From contig CAMJJL010000001.1 of the NCBI GenBank assembly GCA_946406145.1, positions 85,992 through 149,991 of the forward strand: DNA of 64,000 nucleotides, given 5' to 3'. This document shows positions 8,119 to 16,323 of the stretch, piece by piece. Under the pieces are notes generated by a model, which saw only the letters and a program-made list of their open reading frames with translations, had not been told where the DNA came from and did not search any database. The DNA comes from an uncultured Clostridia bacterium (GTDB lineage: Bacteria > Bacillota > Clostridia > Oscillospirales > Acutalibacteraceae). How positions within the stretch are numbered: position 1 is the first letter of the stretch; each line of letters opens with the position of its first letter. The position numbers and the translations under genes are program-made.

Positions 8119-10945
8119 CCATGTTGAAGCTCCTGAGATTTATGTATATAGTCCTGATAGAAGAAAGAATTACGGTGTTCTTCGTAATTTAGAAGAATTT
8201 ACTGAAGATGTTAGATTTAATACCTGTTCAGAAGTACAACTGAAAGTCGCTAATAAGATTTGCGATCCTTTAACTGGTGAATGGATTGAAAACCCTGTGT
8301 ATGAAAATCTTGAAAAAAATAACCTTTTGTTTCTGTGTGATGACAATGAGTATTTTTCTTTTCCTAATAGGACATTAAGAGATGATTATAGGGCAAAAAC
8401 TTATGGATGGTTGCCATATAATTATGGAAGGCGAACTGATAATGGTTATGTATCTATGACTTATGAAAATACAAAAGATACAGGTAACGATGATGGGGTA
8501 TTAGTTGGATTTGCTTTGCAACCCGAAACATTACTACATAATATCAGTGTAGTTGGTGGTTTTCAATGGACTAATTTAGCTGAAATACAAAGTAACGGTT
8601 CTTTAGTGCGTTCTCCGAGTAATTGGTATAGTAATTGTAACAATGTGGCTTGTCATGATTATATACATATTGAGCCTTATGATGTTTTATCTTTTAGAAG
8701 TCAATATTATAAAGGTGCAACAGGAAATAATATTAGGTATAAATTGTATACCGTTATGTTTTATACAGCGAATGATGCTAATACTTGTCTTGGATATTTA
8801 ACTTTAAAGACGGATTCAAATGCTACAACAAGAATCAATCCTGTTAAAAGATTTAGTATTAATTCATTAACATCCAGTGATGATATTACTTATAATCTTC
8901 AAAATTCAGACGTATATCCTAATTATCAAAATATGTCTACACAACAAAAATTTGATGCTTTAAAAAATGCGTTGTCAAACGGTGGCTATATACGAATAGA
9001 TGCTGTAGATAATGAAAAGAAAACGCAAGACACATTAACTACTCAAAGTCAAGTAAATGATTATAAATCATATTCTTCATATTACTATACTTATGATGGT
9101 TTAATACATATGGGTTGGTCGTTTCCTTATAATGGTTGGGTGAACTTGTATAGTGGTCAAAGATTTTGTTCTCAAATAGATAATGATATTACTGAAGGTA
9201 GTTATGGATTACCTCTACATTGGTTTGTCATTACTGATATTGATGAAGATTACGATGGTAATATGAGTTTTAAAACAGTTACAGCTTATTCTTATGAATA
9301 TACTTTAAATAATCGTTGTATTTCATTGTCAGAGGATACTTTACCATTTTACATACCCGATAAGATTATTGAAGCAGTAAATAATAGTGAATGGATTGTA
9401 GATAAAGAATATGGCAATTATAATACTACTGCTTCAAGGGGCGCACAATGTTTAAAGTCTGGTATTCTTAATCAAATATTAGAGTTATTACCAGAATGGA
9501 GAGTTGGTCACATTTCATCGAAACTAATGACAAGATATAGAACTGTAGGAGATGTAGATAATTCTCATTTATATTCATTTTGTATGAATGACATTGAAAC
9601 ATTGTATCAATGTTATTTTGTATTTGATTGTGATAATAGAACTATATCGGCTTATACTCAGGAAGATATTATAAATAATTCTAATTCAAATATAATATTG
9701 AATTGGCAAAACGCATTAAAGAGTTTAAAGATTAAGGATCAGGATAAGAATTTTATTACTGCTTTGCGTGTTCATACTGCTGACGATACTTATGGAATTG
9801 GGCTTGTAAATCCTACTGGTAATGCTTTTATTTATAATTTTAATTCTGTTTTAGATAAAATGGATTTTGTTGCTGACACTTCAGATAATGATCCCTTGTC
9901 AAGAAATAAGATTACCGAAAATGGTGTTACAAGAAACCGAACATTAAAAGAAGCTGTAATAGCATTACAAAACTTTTTAGCAACTCCTAATGTAACTGTT
10001 AATGGAGTAACAATAAATAGTTTAAGTGGTTTTAGAAATTATGCTCAAAAATTTGTAGAAGCTAATCTTAATTTAATTAAATCGGAATCGGCATTACAAA
10101 TGTATATTTCTGATTACAAGAGCATTGTTAATCAAATTGCTGTTGCTGCTGAATATGCAGGACAATCAACATATTATCAGTATGAAAATGTTGAAACTGA
10201 GGATACTTTATATAACCATAAAATATATCATCATTTTGACGAACAAGAAACTGTAAATGGTCAAGTTATATATCATAGTGGTTTTATTAATGATAATCTG
10301 TTTGGATCATTACAAAGTGCTTCAAAAAAGTATTATGAAGCAAAAGATGAATATGATACTTATGTGTCAAATTATAATACTTATCTTAATATCTTAAAAG
10401 GCGTTGCTAAGAAAACAAATCTGAATTATTATAATCAAAAGAAATTGACAACAGCTTATGCTTCAGACAACACTATTGTTTTATCTTTGCTTACTCCTGC
10501 TGAAATATTGGCTTTACAACCTTTTATTCGTGAAGGTGACTGGACTAATGATAATAGTGTTTTCAGTGAAGATTACGATGCCAAGGATATTATCTCAACT
10601 TTGATTAGTGCGTTCGATCAAGCAAAAAGTGATATGGACACATTTTTGTCTAAACCGAGTTATGATTTTGAATCTGATGTAGTAAATTGGATTACAATAC
10701 CAGAAATGCGACAGAATTATAAAAAACTTAAAGTAGGTAAAACATTATATATTAATTCTATTGACGATGAGTATGTAGTGCCTATGTTACTTGAATTGCA
10801 TATTAACTACTTTGACAAAGATGATTTCTTTATGACGTTTACTACAAATTATAAACGTAAGGTTACTGAGTTGAGATTTTATGATTTGTATTCAGAAGTT
10901 AATCGAATTAGTGCTACCGATAGCACGTTTACATTTAATGAATAA
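8111..10945 (+). CDS. phage tail-tip / minor structural protein, orphan
   Basis: This protein is 944 residues if translation begins at the ATG at 8111, which follows GGGGGC and overlaps the upstream frame. The N-terminus has the pattern of phage minor structural proteins (IYVYSPDRRKNYGVLRNLEEFTED). A region at about 370-520 (a TAYSYEYTLNN-type strand, ILNQILELLPEWRVGHIS, SFCMNDIETLYQCYFVFDC) resembles siphophage tail endopeptidase or baseplate hub proteins. The last third is helical with repeated Lys and Asp. Composition is very AT-rich. No other morphogenesis gene accompanies it, which is unusual for a tail protein. Confidence 0.65.
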   Translation: MIDHVEAPEIYVYSPDRRKNYGVLRNLEEFTEDVRFNTCSEVQLKVANKICDPLTGEWIENPVYENLEKNNLLFLCDDNEYFSFPNRTLRDDYRAKTYGWLPYNYGRRTDNGYVSMTYENTKDTGNDDGVLVGFALQPETLLHNISVVGGFQWTNLAEIQSNGSLVRSPSNWYSNCNNVACHDYIHIEPYDVLSFRSQYYKGATGNNIRYKLYTVMFYTANDANTCLGYLTLKTDSNATTRINPVKRFSINSLTSSDDITYNLQNSDVYPNYQNMSTQQKFDALKNALSNGGYIRIDAVDNEKKTQDTLTTQSQVNDYKSYSSYYYTYDGLIHMGWSFPYNGWVNLYSGQRFCSQIDNDITEGSYGLPLHWFVITDIDEDYDGNMSFKTVTAYSYEYTLNNRCISLSEDTLPFYIPDKIIEAVNNSEWIVDKEYGNYNTTASRGAQCLKSGILNQILELLPEWRVGHISSKLMTRYRTVGDVDNSHLYSFCMNDIETLYQCYFVFDCDNRTISAYTQEDIINNSNSNIILNWQNALKSLKIKDQDKNFITALRVHTADDTYGIGLVNPTGNAFIYNFNSVLDKMDFVADTSDNDPLSRNKITENGVTRNRTLKEAVIALQNFLATPNVTVNGVTINSLSGFRNYAQKFVEANLNLIKSESALQMYISDYKSIVNQIAVAAEYAGQSTYYQYENVETEDTLYNHKIYHHFDEQETVNGQVIYHSGFINDNLFGSLQSASKKYYEAKDEYDTYVSNYNTYLNILKGVAKKTNLNYYNQKKLTTAYASDNTIVLSLLTPAEILALQPFIREGDWTNDNSVFSEDYDAKDIISTLISAFDQAKSDMDTFLSKPSYDFESDVVNWITIPEMRQNYKKLKVGKTLYINSIDDEYVVPMLLELHINYFDKDDFFMTFTTNYKRKVTELRFYDLYSEVNRISATDSTFTFNE

Positions 10946-11026
10946 GAATTAATAATACTTCTTATTATTTTAAAAGCTAATTATATAATCTTTTCATGTT
11001 CTATCAGAGAATTAATAATATATTCA

Positions 11027-11055
11027 TTGACTTTTTAGATAATCTATGCTAATAT
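11027..11055 (+). promoter_or_regulatory. sigma-70-type promoter of the antisense RNA
   Basis: TTGACT, a 17-base spacer, then TAATAT. Transcription would begin near 11062, in front of two hairpins and a terminator, with no coding frame. Confidence 0.7.
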
Positions 11056-11061
11056 TAAAAA

Positions 11062-11166
11062 CGTGGAAACCAGACAGTTGCCACGTTGGGTAAACTTATA
11101 GAGCGAGGTTTAAACCCTCAACATCAGTAAGCCGCCTGTTGCAGCAGACGGCTTACTTTTTCTTTA
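11062..11166 (+). ncRNA. candidate antitoxin RNA of a type I (par-like) toxin-antitoxin locus
   Basis: The transcript of about 100 bases would contain the hairpin ACGTGG/CCACGT (11061-11086), a region TATAGAGCGAGG...AACCCTCAAC, and an intrinsic terminator. The terminator stem is AGTAAGCCG/CGGCTTACT (11126-11157) followed by T-rich sequence. It converges on and overlaps the 3' end of the small toxin-like gene. A partly matching direct repeat (TATAGAGGC...TTAACC..CCCTCACC) lies in the toxin leader at about 11302-11332. This layout is that of the Fst/par system. Confidence 0.55.
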
Positions 11167-11236
11167 TATGTAGATAAATAGCGAACAGAAAACCTGCTAT
11201 GCTACAAATACCACTAATAATCGTAAAAGTAATCAT
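11153..11236 (-). CDS. 27-residue hydrophobic peptide, probable type I toxin
   Basis: The peptide has a hydrophobic stretch of about 18 residues, ends in IKKK and begins MITF. These are the features of small membrane-acting type I toxins. GGAGG stands 8 bases before the ATG. The bases just after the GG of that site (GCAAATAC, running into the start codon) can pair with GTATTTGC 24 bases further upstream (11238-11245 with 11270-11277), so translation is probably held back by an mRNA hairpin. The stop codon lies inside the terminator of the convergent RNA. Confidence 0.55.
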   Translation of the reverse strand: MITFTIISGICSIAGFLFAIYLHIKKK

Positions 11237-11391
11237 AGTATTTGCCTCCTTGAACAAGATTTCTCGCAAGCAAATACCACTCACCTCCAATCCGCTATGC
11301 GAGATATAGAGGCAACCGTCTTTTTAACCATCCCCTCACCTACAAAACTGGCTAAAACTCAGTGAGATGAGGTTGATTTCCACGCAAAAAT

Positions 11392-11420
11392 AATATATCA
11401 GTATTGTCGAATTTTGTCAA
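11392..11420 (-). promoter_or_regulatory. promoter of the toxin mRNA
   Basis: On the reverse strand: TTGACA, a 17-base spacer, TATATT. This is close to consensus and would give a leader of about 150 bases before the toxin ATG. Confidence 0.75.
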
Positions 11421-11465
11421 TATAGTATAAAATGATTATGACCGCTATTTATAATCAAAAGAAAA

Positions 11466-12350
11466 CTATTTTATTGGTTCTCCAATACCTTCTGCGTATA
11501 CAGGAAGTTGACAGAGGTATCTTTGAATACAAGTAGCATCAATAATACTTACTTCCCCATCGCCATCGACATCACCAAGTATTTTAGGTTGTGATTCTGT
11601 TGGTTGAGTGGGTTCGGTAGGTGCTGTCGGTTCAATGTAATACTCCCTATACCACTTGATATTTTTACCTGAGTAAATAATCGCTCTTTCGACTTCAACA
11701 CCAGATAATCCTAACTTATATCCAATTTCATTAATAAAGGTTTGTTCGTCTTTATCGGAGTTGGTTATAGCGGTTGAGTAGGAGCTTTTTAAAAAGCCGA
11801 TAAACATATCATAAGGTGTTGTGTAATTTAGGCAGTAATTGCCAGTTACTTCTCCATTACTCTTTATTGTAAGTAAAGAAGCGTATTTAGAGTTATCGTG
11901 ATTTTTCCAAAATATATTAGTCAGTTGCCTTGAATAATCATTTAGTGACGTAGTACCATCACAATATGCAGTATCCCCAAAACATGATTTATCAAAAAGG
12001 ATTGAACTACTGTTTTGCCAGTTATCGGTACAGAAATAGATCAAATAATCATTATCCTCTAAATAGTAATCATCGGATGTGAATTTCCATATACCATTAC
12101 CCTCATCAGTGCAACGTGATTTTTTTGAACCGTATTCTGTTATATTGCCGTTATTATTATAGATCATACAGTACATATAATTGAAATTGCTCCACCCTGA
12201 GTTAGTAGAATCAAAAAACACAACAATTTCATTTGATGTGTCTATTTCAATATCATCCGTGCTATCCGCAGCTTGAACAATTCCAGTAACATTAATCAAG
12301 ACCATCACCAGAACGATAGAAATAAAAACTTGCATAAACTTCTTTAACAT
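11466..12350 (-). CDS. secreted protein with starch-binding-like module and a single dockerin-like repeat
   Basis: The protein has 294 residues. Residues 1-28 form a signal peptide (basic start, hydrophobic core, VQAAD end). The N-terminal module (VVFFDSTNSGW...MYCMIYNNNG) resembles CBM26-type starch-binding modules. After a Pro/Thr linker (about 240-252) comes GDVDGDGEVSIIDATCIQRYL, a calcium-binding dockerin segment; a normal dockerin has two such segments, so this is a half. It would be exported and possibly attached to a cohesin. It lies downstream of a structured leader with a terminator, which suggests conditional expression. Confidence 0.7.
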   Translation of the reverse strand: MLKKFMQVFISIVLVMVLINVTGIVQAADSTDDIEIDTSNEIVVFFDSTNSGWSNFNYMYCMIYNNNGNITEYGSKKSRCTDEGNGIWKFTSDDYYLEDNDYLIYFCTDNWQNSSSILFDKSCFGDTAYCDGTTSLNDYSRQLTNIFWKNHDNSKYASLLTIKSNGEVTGNYCLNYTTPYDMFIGFLKSSYSTAITNSDKDEQTFINEIGYKLGLSGVEVERAIIYSGKNIKWYREYYIEPTAPTEPTQPTESQPKILGDVDGDGEVSIIDATCIQRYLCQLPVYAEGIGEPIK

Positions 12351-12363
12351 TTGAGATACCCCC

Positions 12364-12401
12364 TAAAATAAAAAATGCGTACAGCACGAAGCCATACGCA
12401 T
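12364..12401 (-). terminator. terminator or attenuator just upstream of the dockerin gene
   Basis: On the reverse strand ATGCGT...ACGCAT forms a hairpin followed by TTTTTTATTTT. It lies only 13 bases before the ATG, between the promoter and the gene, so it is placed as an attenuator. The upstream gene already has its own terminator. Confidence 0.65.
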
Positions 12402-12426
12402 AAAAACACCTTTGCTCCGTGATGTC

Positions 12427-12573
12427 GCCAAACATTTAACTAAAACACAAATAGACATATCTATGCCACTATGGGAAAGTTAATAGGAGCATAGTGTTTT
12501 TGTAGAAACACTATACCCATATTGGTAAAGATATATCCTTATTATTTGTATTTAATTTTAGTTAAATGTTGGC
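12427..12573 (-). other. 147 bp imperfect palindrome forming the 5' leader
   Basis: The ends GCCAACATTTAACTAAAA and TTTTAGTTAAATGTTTGGC pair almost perfectly. Inner arms also pair (AAATACAAATA with TATTTGTGTTT, GGATATATCT with AGATATGTC, CCAATATGGG with CCCATAGTGG, GTGTTT with AAACAC). The predicted transcript begins at its first base. The shape fits a structured regulatory RNA, or a folded-back repeat element. I could not assign a riboswitch class. Confidence 0.55.
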
Positions 12574-12579
12574 ATCTAC

Positions 12580-12609
12580 ATAATAACATAGAGCAACTAT
12601 ACTTTTCAA
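12580..12609 (-). promoter_or_regulatory. promoter for the structured leader and dockerin gene
   Basis: On the reverse strand: TTGAAA, 18 bases, TATTAT. The start of transcription would fall at about 12573, the first base of the palindrome. Confidence 0.6.
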
Positions 12610-12611
12610 GA

Positions 12612-12662
12612 GGATAAAAAAAGAAATCTCCCGATAAATGGAGTTAAACCATCATCGGGAGA
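12612..12662 (-). terminator. intrinsic terminator of the 12681-13724 gene pair
   Basis: TCTCCCGAT pairs with ATCGGGAGA and is followed on the reverse strand by a T-rich run. Confidence 0.88.
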
Positions 12663-12680
12663 GGTATCTATTATTCTGTT

Positions 12681-13208
12681 TTAATCAGTTATCGCTTGGG
12701 GTAATGCGGATGAGCAAACAACACGATATGTAATAGTGCCGTTATATGCACCAGCTACAGGTTGACCGACAAGATTACAGTGAATTTGTGTAGTTAGAGC
12801 CTCATTATTAGCCTCTAAATCTTCTCCGTCAAATTTGCAGATTATATCTCTACGCTGATAGTTGCTATAATTACCGCCGATTGAAAGTTTAGCAGTTACT
12901 CCATCTTTTGCTGTATGAGTGACAGGGATAAGAAATTCATCATCCATATTAGTCACTTGGACGTAAAGCGACATACCACTTTCAAGGCTTGCATTTGATA
13001 CAGAGATTTCTTCACCGTCAAAGTCTGTAGAATCAATAGTATCAGGGATGCTGATTGTATACCGCGAATACTGAAAGGCACTAACAGCTATTTCACCAGT
13101 ATCTTGTCCACTATTGTTACCATACTCATTAAATTCTTCAGCACTTGCAGTAATAGTAAAAGCAAGTATAATCAATAGGGTTAGCGCAACACAAATAGTT
13201 TTTTTCAT
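12681..13208 (-). CDS. secreted beta-rich protein of unknown function
   Basis: The protein has 175 residues with a signal peptide at 1-23 (MKKTICV..., cleavage near ASAEE). The rest is predicted beta-rich, with a SIPDTID segment and a closing strand of the form YNGTITYRVVCS. This is the pattern of Gram-positive surface proteins related to the WxL type, though no WxL motif is seen. AGGAGAGAAAAAG precedes the ATG. It is transcribed with the upstream membrane-anchored protein (12-base gap). Confidence 0.65.
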   Translation of the reverse strand: MKKTICVALTLLIILAFTITASAEEFNEYGNNSGQDTGEIAVSAFQYSRYTISIPDTIDSTDFDGEEISVSNASLESGMSLYVQVTNMDDEFLIPVTHTAKDGVTAKLSIGGNYSNYQRRDIICKFDGEDLEANNEALTTQIHCNLVGQPVAGAYNGTITYRVVCSSALPQAITD

Positions 13209-13220
13209 CTTTTTCTCTCC

Positions 13221-13724
13221 TTAAATTGAATTAATTTCTATGACAACCTCACCATTGTTTAATGGGGTTTTGTCAACTAATGAATAACAGTTATAAAGCA
13301 ACTTGCAATTCTTATATAATCCCCTTTGAAGTGGCTGATTTAATGTTATCTCTGTGATCTTCTTAGATGGAGCGAGATAATCTGACTTATATATTTCTGT
13401 ACCATCCGAAAGACTCAGCGTTATTACAAAATAGCAATTATTTTCTTTTGGATTAGATAAGTCTACTGTTTGATGTAGTTGATCTGCTGAGAAATTCATA
13501 CCGCTAACAGTAGGAATAGAAATAACTTTCCCTTTTTGCTTTTCGTATGGGGTAAAATCCAATTCTTTTGATTCAGTATAATTAGATGTGTTATCAGGAG
13601 TAGCTTTATTATCGCCTGTAAAGCTACAGGAACGAAGCAATATAATAATCAGTATAATTATTACTGTAACTGCTACGGCAAGCAGACAAACAAATACACG
13701 GCTTCTTGTGCTATGGTTCTTCAT
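13221..13724 (-). CDS. membrane-anchored extracytoplasmic protein, partner of the 12681-13208 product
   Basis: The protein has 167 residues: a short basic N-terminus, one strong helix (about 10-31), then an extracellular domain of about 130 residues. That domain contains MNFSADQLHQTVDLSNP and strands ending in VVIEINSI. I do not recognise a family beyond noting that it and the secreted protein downstream form a two-gene unit with one terminator. A role at the cell surface is inferred from topology only. Confidence 0.65.
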   Translation of the reverse strand: MKNHSTRSRVFVCLLAVAVTVIIILIIILLRSCSFTGDNKATPDNTSNYTESKELDFTPYEKQKGKVISIPTVSGMNFSADQLHQTVDLSNPKENNCYFVITLSLSDGTEIYKSDYLAPSKKITEITLNQPLQRGLYKNCKLLYNCYSLVDKTPLNNGEVVIEINSI

Positions 13725-13950
13725 TGTTTATCACCATGCTCATTATATTAGTATGATATTATAATAAAAGCAAAAGTGGGTGTGGTGTTATTTCAATTCG
13801 GTAAAAGGTTGGCTAAATTTTAGGGTACGCTATATAAAACCCTCTTTTACCTGTGTAAAAGTTGAAATATACCCCCTTATACCTGTATATAAGGGTAGTA
13901 TATAGCACCTTTTTCTGTAAAATAGTTGAAAACTACCCCCCCTATAGGGT

Positions 13951-14407
13951 TTATTTCTTATTATTGAGCCAATAACGCATAGTAGAGTATTCAACTCCTA
14001 TATCCTCTGCTTTCCCTGATCGTGCATCCTCAATAACAGACCTCTCAAACTGTTTGAAAGGGAGTAGGAAGTCTGGCAACTCGATATGTAGCTTATTACA
14101 TATACGGCATTTATAACGCCTGAGTAGTATGCTGATAGTATGACCGCTACGGAGCTTGATTTTTCTGTGTTTACTGTCCCTTATGCTCATTTGAGAGTTA
14201 CAATCAGGGCATAGTACAGGGTAATCAAGGTTGATGATCCTGATATGATCTATGCTTTTTGGGGATATGGGGATCTGAGTTAGGACTTTTTCTATTGATA
14301 GACTTGATAGGCTATGAGCTGATGGGGTTATGGTGATTGATGGGGCTATAGTATTTGTGTTTTTAGTTTTTTTTAATGCGGATGGTGTAGTTAGTTGCTG
14401 TTATCAT
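13951..14407 (-). pseudogene. DUF6431-like zinc-ribbon protein, frameshifted in an A8 tract
   Basis: The 3' part encodes CPDC...CRIC (a zinc ribbon) and LHIELPDFLLPFKQFE, the signature of DUF6431. It is open back to 14395 but has no start codon. An ATG at 14407 with AAGGAGAG upstream opens a frame that stops after 14 residues. Removing one base from the run of eight A (14367-14374 as T on the forward strand) joins the two into one protein of about 150 residues. This is a frameshift, either decay or slippage-based on/off control. DUF6431 function is unknown; zinc ribbons usually bind nucleic acid. Confidence 0.65.
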
Positions 14408-14542
14408 TTTAACTCTCCTTTGGTGATGATTGGTGATAAACGGTTGTGAATTGTACGGTTAGGTGAAAAATCTGCTGAGATAAAGTTGAAGCTGGTGTAG
14501 GGTATTTATAATTCGATAATAGAATTAAAAGTGTTATTATCC

Positions 14543-14776
14543 CCCTGTATTGTTGTACTGAATACCCCTCCCCCCTGTATAAAATAATCCCCCTGTATCA
14601 TTATACCATACAGGGAGATTGACCACATTTGACAGGCTATTATATAGCGTTTGTCTGTTGATCTGTAGGGCTGCTGTACTGCGTTTTATCAAGAGTATAT
14701 ACAGATTATCTATACAGATTTTTAACGCAATACAGACGAAAACAACAGGGATTATAAAAGAATTACCGCCCTGTAT
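14543..14776. repeat. iterated CCCTGTAT boxes
   Basis: CCCTGTAT occurs at 14543, 14573, 14591 and 14769, and inverted at 14608. The first four lie within 75 bases. Related CCCCCTTATA and CCCCCCTATA boxes occur at about 13868-13945. They may be protein-binding sites or iterons. The stretch 14408-14829 otherwise holds no gene I can support. Confidence 0.45.
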
Positions 14777-14829
14777 AAAGGCGGTATATACTGCCTGATC
14801 TGAATAACACAAACACAAACAAGACTATA

Positions 14830-14864
14830 AAAAAGAGAGTCAACCGATTTTTGATTGACTCCCT
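14830..14864 (-). terminator. intrinsic terminator of the ardC-like gene
   Basis: On the reverse strand GAGTCAA pairs with TTGACTC, followed by CTTTTTT. Confidence 0.8.
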
Positions 14865-14871
14865 TTTCTTT

Positions 14872-15717
14872 TTATTCCCCTAAAATGTAGTTGACTGCTT
14901 TTTCGGCTTTACTTGCTGCCGATACGATGAAACGATTATCATTTTTTAATACTTGTAACCAACTTTGTATATACGCTGTTGTATTTTTGAAAGTCTTTGA
15001 TGTTTCCAATCCCAACAGATTTAAAAGGCTTGCGCTGCCGATCTCAGCGACTAACTCTTCCTTACTGTATTCATGCGATCCGAAAGCTGCGATTTCTTTT
15101 GTACTGATTCTTGCTAATCTTGTTTTGTGTCCAGTTGAGTGCGTCAACTCGTGAAACGCTGTAGCATAAAAGTCATTGATATTGGTGTATTGCTTTTTTG
15201 AGGGTACAACAACGGCATCCATAACAGGTGAATAATATGCTTTATTGCTAATTGTTTCTTTGTAGTTGATACTTTCTCTTGATACATAATCAGTTATTAC
15301 TTTTTCAGCGTTATCAATAGGCTTTAAATCTGTTAAAGGTTTTTCAAGAGGTTCAACGCCTTCAACCTGTGAAATGTGAAACACATTATAATATTTTAAT
15401 ATCGGTATGTGTTTGACTTCCTTTTCTCCGTCTTTGTTGGTAACTTCTTTATCAATGATGTTCCAATATACTACAATCTCTGACTTTTCGCCTTTTCTGA
15501 TGTGACCGCCTAACTCTTTCCACTGTTTGAAACTGGCATATTCTCCATCATGTTTTAATAACATTTGATTTAATAAACTGTAGGGCTGTTTGCTGATCCT
15601 GTTGAACGCTCCCGATCTTACACCCCTCCAAGGTTTTGACCAAGGGATATGACCGCTTTTGAGTTGTTCTATGATCCTATCGGTGATTGTTTGGTAAATA
15701 TCGAACTTGTTTGTCAT
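14872..15717 (-). CDS. ArdC-type antirestriction protein (ssDNA-binding plus zinc metallopeptidase)
   Basis: This 281-residue protein begins with the ArdC N-terminal single-strand-DNA-binding domain (ITDRIIEQLKSGHIPWSKPW, YSLLNQMLL, FKQWKELGGHIRKGEK). It then carries a zincin domain with HELTH at 189-193 and downstream Glu residues (EELVAEIGSASLLNLLG). ArdC proteins are carried by plasmids and conjugative elements and protect incoming DNA from host restriction. The promoter is covered by the repeated CACAAA/TTTGTG operator, so expression is probably repressed until transfer. Confidence 0.9.
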   Translation of the reverse strand: MTNKFDIYQTITDRIIEQLKSGHIPWSKPWRGVRSGAFNRISKQPYSLLNQMLLKHDGEYASFKQWKELGGHIRKGEKSEIVVYWNIIDKEVTNKDGEKEVKHIPILKYYNVFHISQVEGVEPLEKPLTDLKPIDNAEKVITDYVSRESINYKETISNKAYYSPVMDAVVVPSKKQYTNINDFYATAFHELTHSTGHKTRLARISTKEIAAFGSHEYSKEELVAEIGSASLLNLLGLETSKTFKNTTAYIQSWLQVLKNDNRFIVSAASKAEKAVNYILGE

Positions 15718-15764
15718 TGTGGTGATCCCCTTTCTTTTTTGTCTTTGGGTTTGTCTGTAACTGT

Positions 15765-15892
15765 ATTATACACAAATATTTGTGTACTGTCAATACTTTA
15801 TGCACAAATTTTTGTGTAGCAAAATGCACAAAGATATTCACAAATGTTTGTGTATATTGCGAATTGAATATTCACAAATTTTGGTGTATATT
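15765..15892. promoter_or_regulatory. divergent promoters with four CACAAA-n2-TTTGTG operators
   Basis: On the reverse strand TTGACA-17-TATAAT (15793-15765) drives the ardC-like gene. On the forward strand TTGAAT-17-TATATT (15864-15892) drives the rightward genes. Palindromes lie at 15769-15786 (a perfect 18 bp TACACAAAT/ATTTGTGTA), 15803-15816, 15839-15852 and 15873-15886, with a half-site at 15828. The first and last sit exactly in the two promoter spacers. A related box lies in front of the HTH gene at 18048. Confidence 0.85.
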
Positions 15893-15966
15893 ATAGACAA
15901 GATAAGACGCAGGGATCACCCCTAAATCAAGTCGAAATACTATTTTATAGAAAGGTGAGAAAGACA

Positions 15967-16248
15967 ATGACAAACAAGATCAAAGAATTAGAGGCTAAGA
16001 TCGAACAGATGCAAGAGTAGGAGAGGTTAGCCGAAGAAGCAAAAGCCGAAGCCGAAGCACTGAAAGACGAGATCAAGGCGGTAATGATCGAAGAAAATAC
16101 CGAAGAAATGGAAGTCGGTAAACATATGGTAAGATGGACTTCCGTACTCTCTAACCGCTTTGATACAACAACTTTCAAGAAAGAACACGCTGAGATGTAT
16201 AAGCAGTATATGAAGCAGATCAGCAGCCGTCGATTTTCTACAACCTAA
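15967..16248 (+). pseudogene. small coiled-coil accessory protein interrupted by an in-frame TAG
   Basis: From ATG 15967 the frame encodes an N-terminal heptad region (KIKELEAKIEQMQE), a TAG at 16018-16020, then continues in the same frame for 75 more codons. These include EVGKHMVRWTSVLSNRFDTTTF and QISSRRF and end at 16248. The second part looks like the conserved half of short proteins found on integrative elements. A single C or G to T change could have created the TAG. Function is unknown. Confidence 0.6.
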
Positions 16249-16323
16249 GAAAGCAACCGAAAAAAGAAAAGCTCCCCTCTCTCAAACAGGGAGGGGAGAA
16301 AGAAAAAAGAAAGGTTGGTCAAT

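Noticed and set aside
12427..12573. Integron attC site or cyclic-di-GMP riboswitch
   Set aside because: The ends lack the attC core spacing and there is no integron integrase; the inner sequence lacks the conserved blocks of the known riboswitch.
14537..14818. 93-codon reverse frame
   Set aside because: It runs through the CCCTGTAT repeats, has no ribosome site, and its C-terminus is made of repeat-derived residues.
16272..16300. CTCCCCTCTC/GGGAGGGGAG hairpin as a forward terminator
   Set aside because: It is followed by A-rich, not T-rich, sequence on the forward strand and no reverse gene ends there; it may be an RNA stabiliser.
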